Positions 13,798-15,766 of a stretch of 15,766 nucleotides of DNA are shown here, piece after piece. The notes under the pieces are model-generated. The model was not told the origin of the DNA. It saw only the letters and a list, made by a program, of their open reading frames with translations, and made no database searches. The position numbers and the translations under genes were made by a program. Source of the stretch: Susulua sp964590995 (GTDB taxonomy: Bacteria > Omnitrophota > Gorgyraeia > Duberdicusellales > 4484-171); the NCBI GenBank assembly GCA_964590995.1, contig CAZPYY010000020.1, forward strand, positions 1-15,766, written 5' to 3'. The number at the start of each line of letters is the position of its first letter. The first letter of the stretch is position 1.

Positions 13798-14274
13798 ATG
13801 AAACAAGAGGATGAAAGGGTAGATCCATTAAAGAGGCTCATTAAGGATCATGAAGAAGTTTCAGAATATCTAGAGAATTTTAAAGAGATACTGGGTTTTC
13901 TACATAATGGGGAAGCCTGGAAAAAAATTAAACCGATTGAAAACTTTTTCAAAAAAAATGTACGTAGCCACTTTGAATTCGAAGAAAAAATAATTTTTCC
14001 TACTATTTTGTTAGAGGCTGCTACACCAGAATCCATAAAATTGATTTTGGAATTGCAGAGGGAACACGGGAGCATATTGAAAGAATTAGAAGAATTCCAA
14101 AATATAGTCTCTAAGAGTACAGTTCCTCTTGATAAAGAGATGAGTGATAGACTAAACGTTGTTGGCAGAGTAATAATAGATAGTATCCTGCTACATGCAT
14201 CGAAGGAGGACGATAAGCTTTTGCCAATCTTGAGAAAAAATAAACAACTTTTTGATAGATACGATCTTACTTAA
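13798..14274 (+). CDS. Hemerythrin HHE-domain protein
   Basis: A 158-aa protein with a strong AGGAGG site (13785-13790) seven bases before its ATG. The diiron ligands of the HHE cation-binding domain are visible as H18 (IKDHEEV), H58 and E62 (RSHFEFEE), H90 (QREHGSI), and H133 with E137 (LLHASKEDDKLLPIL). The four helices and length fit a single-domain bacterial hemerythrin-like protein. These bind oxygen or sense oxygen, nitric oxide or iron. The YtfE/RIC group repairs iron-sulfur clusters but has an extra N-terminal Cys domain that is absent here. It stands alone, with 180 bases before and 278 bases after, although its function matches the redox island upstream. Confidence 0.9.
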   Translation: MKQEDERVDPLKRLIKDHEEVSEYLENFKEILGFLHNGEAWKKIKPIENFFKKNVRSHFEFEEKIIFPTILLEAATPESIKLILELQREHGSILKELEEFQNIVSKSTVPLDKEMSDRLNVVGRVIIDSILLHASKEDDKLLPILRKNKQLFDRYDLT

Positions 14275-14300
14275 ATTTGCCCCCAAAGGTCTTTATTAAG

Positions 14301-14314
14301 ACATTCGGCTGACC
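14301..14314 (+). repeat. Left copy of 14-bp direct repeat ACATTCGGCTGACC
   Basis: Identical to 15709-15722, with the two copies flanking the small-protein/nucleotidyltransferase cassette. It is preceded by a small hairpin GTCTT-TATT-AAGAC (14290-14303) that overlaps its first bases. The rest of the 278-base gap holds the nested TTGACA motifs and the cassette promoter. Confidence 0.5.
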
Positions 14315-14431
14315 AAAAGTCGCGTATGCTAGGGATGGTCTTGGAGTTGTTAAAGAGGATAAATGCTTTAGAGTGAAGGGGATAAGCCAAAATAAGCCCC
14401 AATTTTCATAATTTTAATAATTGAACTTATG

Positions 14432-14466
14432 GTTGACATCTAATTGACAAATGTCAACTATTGTCA
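14432..14466 (+). promoter_or_regulatory. Nested TTGACA/TGTCAA dyads upstream of the cassette
   Basis: Four TGACA/TGTCA half-sites occur in 35 bases: GTTGACAT at 14432-14439, TTGACA at 14444-14449, TGTCAA at 14452-14457 and TGTCA at 14462-14466. GTTGACAT pairs perfectly with ATGTCAAC at 14451-14458, and TTGACA pairs with TGTCAA around an AA centre. The left pair is 11 bases apart and the right pair 10, about one helical turn, which suggests cooperative protein binding. The TTGACA copies could also be -35 boxes, but no good -10 follows. Confidence 0.5.
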
Positions 14467-14496
14467 TTTTAAGTAGACATCCAACTCCCAAAAATA

Positions 14497-14540
14497 TTTT
14501 ACACTACATTTTTAAATTTATGGTATAATGTAGTGTAAAA
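14497..14540 (+). promoter_or_regulatory. Cassette promoter within a perfect 14-bp inverted repeat
   Basis: TTTTACACTACATT (14497-14510) and AATGTAGTGTAAAA (14527-14540) are perfect 14-bp arms. A consensus -10 TATAAT at 14524-14529 overlaps the start of the right arm. The nearest -35-like hexamer is TTTACA at 14498-14503 in the left arm, with a long 20-base spacer. The right arm touches the ribosome site GGAGAG (14541-14546), so a transcript starting just downstream of the -10 box would have a very short leader. A protein bound here would block transcription, as in autoregulated toxin-antitoxin operons. The core is repeated at 15516-15553. Confidence 0.75.
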
Positions 14541-14552
14541 GGAGAGTGGCAG

Positions 14553-14858
14553 ATGAGTATATTAAAAGATATCTTAAAAGAAAGTAAGCAGCATTATATG
14601 GAAGCGAAACGCAAGATAGAAAAAAAACTACTATTGCTTCCTAAGGGGTCTATTAAGGAAAGAGTTATTTCCGGTAGAAAATATTATTATCTGCAATGCA
14701 GAAAAGGTAAAAAAGTAATGCAAAAATATATCGGTAAGGTTAAACCAGATAAGTTGATTAAGCAACTGAGAGAAAGACGATTATTAAAAGTTGAGTTGCG
14801 AAAAGTAAATGAGGCTTTGAAAGTGCTTAAAAGGTCAGAAGAAAGAAAACATGATTAG
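14553..14858 (+). CDS. Small basic protein of a putative toxin-antitoxin-like pair
   Basis: A 101-aa protein, rich in Lys and Arg throughout, with GGAGAG six bases before its ATG. The N-terminus (residues 1-30) and C-terminus (67-101) are predicted helical with coiled-coil-like heptads. Between them lies a short beta-hairpin-like stretch, LPKGSIKERVISGRKYYYLQ followed by CRKGKKVMQKYIGKV, which resembles the small DNA-contacting sheets of arm-type or transposase N-terminal domains. I do not recognise a named family. Its last 8 bases overlap the start of the nucleotidyltransferase gene, so the two are translationally coupled. By position it could be the antitoxin and the repressor that binds the flanking dyads. 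That role is inference. Confidence 0.75.
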   Translation: MSILKDILKESKQHYMEAKRKIEKKLLLLPKGSIKERVISGRKYYYLQCRKGKKVMQKYIGKVKPDKLIKQLRERRLLKVELRKVNEALKVLKRSEERKHD

Positions 14859-15549
14859 TATAATTCAAGGCATCTTAAAGGTTTTTTCTGATGATAATCT
14901 TTTTGATGAAGGAGTAGAGCTTATTGGTAGCTGGTGCTTTCAGTTATACCAGAAGCATTTAGGAGCCAAAAGTTTTCCTTTAAGAACGCAGGATATCGAT
15001 TTTCTGATTCCTAATCCTTTCCGCGGCCAAATTCACAGTGACTTCATAGGGCAGCTAGAGAATTTAGGATTTAACGTTGATTTTAAGCAAAACGGATCGT
15101 TATATCTTTGGAACGCGGAACTGAAAATAGAATTTATTACTCCTGAGAAGGGCCGTGATGTAGACAGTTCGATAAGGATAAAAAAACTGGGAATCAATGC
15201 CATACCTTTGCGATTCGTCGCTCTATTGCTGGACAATCCCATTACTATCGTTGATAGGGGCATTAAAATCTTAGTTCCGAACCCCACTAATTTCTGTCTT
15301 CATAAGTTTATCATTGCATCCCGAAGACCAAAAATCGATAAGAGTTTAAAAGATTTACAACAGGCGATTTGTACTTCAGTGATAGCAAATAAAAAAGAAT
15401 TATTAGAATTATTCAATTCTCTGCCGAAGAAATGGAAAGCAGCGATTATACGGATGGTAGAGAAATCTCAGGGAGAGCTGCCTTTATTGGGGGAGGAAAT
15501 AGAGAAACTCGTACGTACACTACAAAATGTTATGAGCAATACTTTGTAG
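14851..15549 (+). CDS. Nucleotidyltransferase-fold protein (NTP_transf_8-like)
   Basis: A 232-aa protein. The minimal nucleotidyltransferase core is visible: G26-S27 in ELIGSWCFQLYQKHLG, the metal-binding pair D48-x-D50 (RTQDIDFLIPNP), and a likely third acid, E94 in LKIEFITPEKGRD. The later HKFIIASRRPKIDKSLKDLQQA region, about 60 residues before the end, is typical of the GSLTR/NTP_transf_8-type group. It could transfer AMP or another nucleotide to protein or RNA, as AbiEii and MenA/MNT toxins do. It begins within the preceding gene (8-base overlap) and its final codons and stop lie inside a second copy of the promoter dyad. The fold is fairly sure; the toxin role and target are inference. 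Confidence 0.8.
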   Translation: MISIIQGILKVFSDDNLFDEGVELIGSWCFQLYQKHLGAKSFPLRTQDIDFLIPNPFRGQIHSDFIGQLENLGFNVDFKQNGSLYLWNAELKIEFITPEKGRDVDSSIRIKKLGINAIPLRFVALLLDNPITIVDRGIKILVPNPTNFCLHKFIIASRRPKIDKSLKDLQQAICTSVIANKKELLELFNSLPKKWKAAIIRMVEKSQGELPLLGEEIEKLVRTLQNVMSNTL

Positions 15550-15553
15550 TGTA
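15516..15553 (+). promoter_or_regulatory. Second copy of the cassette dyad, over the stop codon
   Basis: TACACTACAAA (15516-15526) and TTTGTAGTGTA (15543-15553) are perfect 11-bp arms. The shared core, TACACTACA-N20-TGTAGTGTA, has exactly the same 20-base spacing as in the promoter copy (14500-14508 and 14529-14537). It covers the last ten codons and TAG of the nucleotidyltransferase gene. It is not followed by a T-run, so terminator function is unlikely. A second binding site for the same protein, or an element end, is the better explanation. Confidence 0.7.
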
Positions 15554-15766
15554 TAAATTATATCAATAATGCCTTTGTAATATGCCCCGTTTGAACCGAT
15601 GAACGATAGTGACTGTTGCTATATTTTTTGTGAAAAAATAGCAAAAATACACATTTTTAAGATATGGGTAATCCAGAAAAATCAATAAAAAAGGTAGTCT
15701 ATATCCGCACATTCGGCTGACCCTTGGTTTGTTCTCTACAAGTTGGCTAAACCGTTCTTTTTCACG
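15554..15766 (+). other. Non-coding tail with an imperfect hairpin
   Basis: No credible gene was seen. An imperfect inverted repeat, TTGCTATATTTTTT (15616-15629) and AAAAAATAGCAA (15633-15644), could act as a transcription terminator, although no clean T-run follows on either strand. The minus strand has an open frame entering from the window edge (containing ENKPRVSRMCG), but it runs through the repeat and hairpin and has no recognisable family. Confidence 0.3.
15709..15722 (+). repeat. Right copy of 14-bp direct repeat ACATTCGGCTGACC
   Basis: Identical to 14301-14314, in the same orientation, about 1.4 kb downstream. It lies 155 bases past the second dyad of the nucleotidyltransferase cassette. 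Flanking bases differ between the copies. Confidence 0.5.

Noticed and set aside
15554..15766. Minus-strand open frame entering from the right edge
   Set aside because: It runs through the repeat and hairpin, has no recognisable motif and no visible start, so non-coding DNA is more likely.
1..15766. CRISPR array, tRNA, rRNA or insertion sequence
   Set aside because: No regularly spaced repeats, cloverleaf-like genes, rRNA segments or transposase genes were found.

Overview
The window is AT-rich bacterial DNA with bacterial promoters, strong Shine-Dalgarno sites, TTG/GTG starts and tightly packed same-strand genes. The gene content (rubredoxin, rubrerythrin, superoxide reductase, a 4Fe-4S protein, no catalase or superoxide dismutase) points to a strict anaerobe. 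The lineage cannot be fixed from the sequence. An uncultured candidate phylum such as Omnitrophica, or a deltaproteobacterium-like anaerobe, would fit, but that is a guess.

Layout. (1) 1-779, minus strand: the 5' part of a trans-polyprenyl diphosphate synthase that runs off the window. (2) 852-4969, plus strand: a redox and iron defence island. It starts with a promoter that contains a perfect 10-bp dyad, followed by an Rrf2-family Fe-S regulator, a ferredoxin-like protein, ferritin, a 44-aa Cys-rich protein, a short relic of a flavoprotein reductase, rubredoxin, rubrerythrin, a rubredoxin-superoxide reductase fusion, a ferritin-like diiron protein and a glutaredoxin. (3) 4983-8931: an arsenic/thiol module in the same orientation, made of an ArsP/DUF318-type permease, an AhpF/thioredoxin-reductase-like flavoprotein, a PNPOx-fold protein, a thioredoxin-type arsenate reductase and the arsenite exporter Acr3. 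There is no ArsR gene and there are only very short gaps, so regions 2 and 3 may form one long transcription unit headed by the Rrf2 regulator. (4) 9038-11053: an alanine dehydrogenase/PNT-fold dehydrogenase, closest in length to N5-(carboxyethyl)ornithine synthase, paired with an ATP-grasp ligase. This looks like a small, uncharacterised amino-acid-derivative pathway. (5) 11149-13617: two membrane-anchored SGNH hydrolases in a visibly more AT-rich stretch. (6) 13798-14274: a hemerythrin-domain protein. (7) 14432-15553: a two-gene cassette of a small basic protein overlapping a nucleotidyltransferase, laid out like a toxin-antitoxin system.

The most striking non-coding signal is in region 7. 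The dyad TACACTACA-N20-TGTAGTGTA occurs over the cassette's promoter and again, with the same 20-nt spacing, over the stop codon of its last gene. A 14-bp direct repeat (ACATTCGGCTGACC) lies outside the cassette on both sides, and an inverted 11-bp copy of its core lies between the two SGNH genes.

Working together: the regulator probably senses iron-sulfur cluster state, O2 or NO. Superoxide reductase and rubrerythrin remove superoxide and peroxide with electrons from rubredoxin. Ferritin stores the released iron. The AhpF-like reductase and the glutaredoxin could supply thiol electrons, including to arsenate reductase, whose arsenite product leaves through Acr3. These couplings are inferred from family knowledge and gene order.
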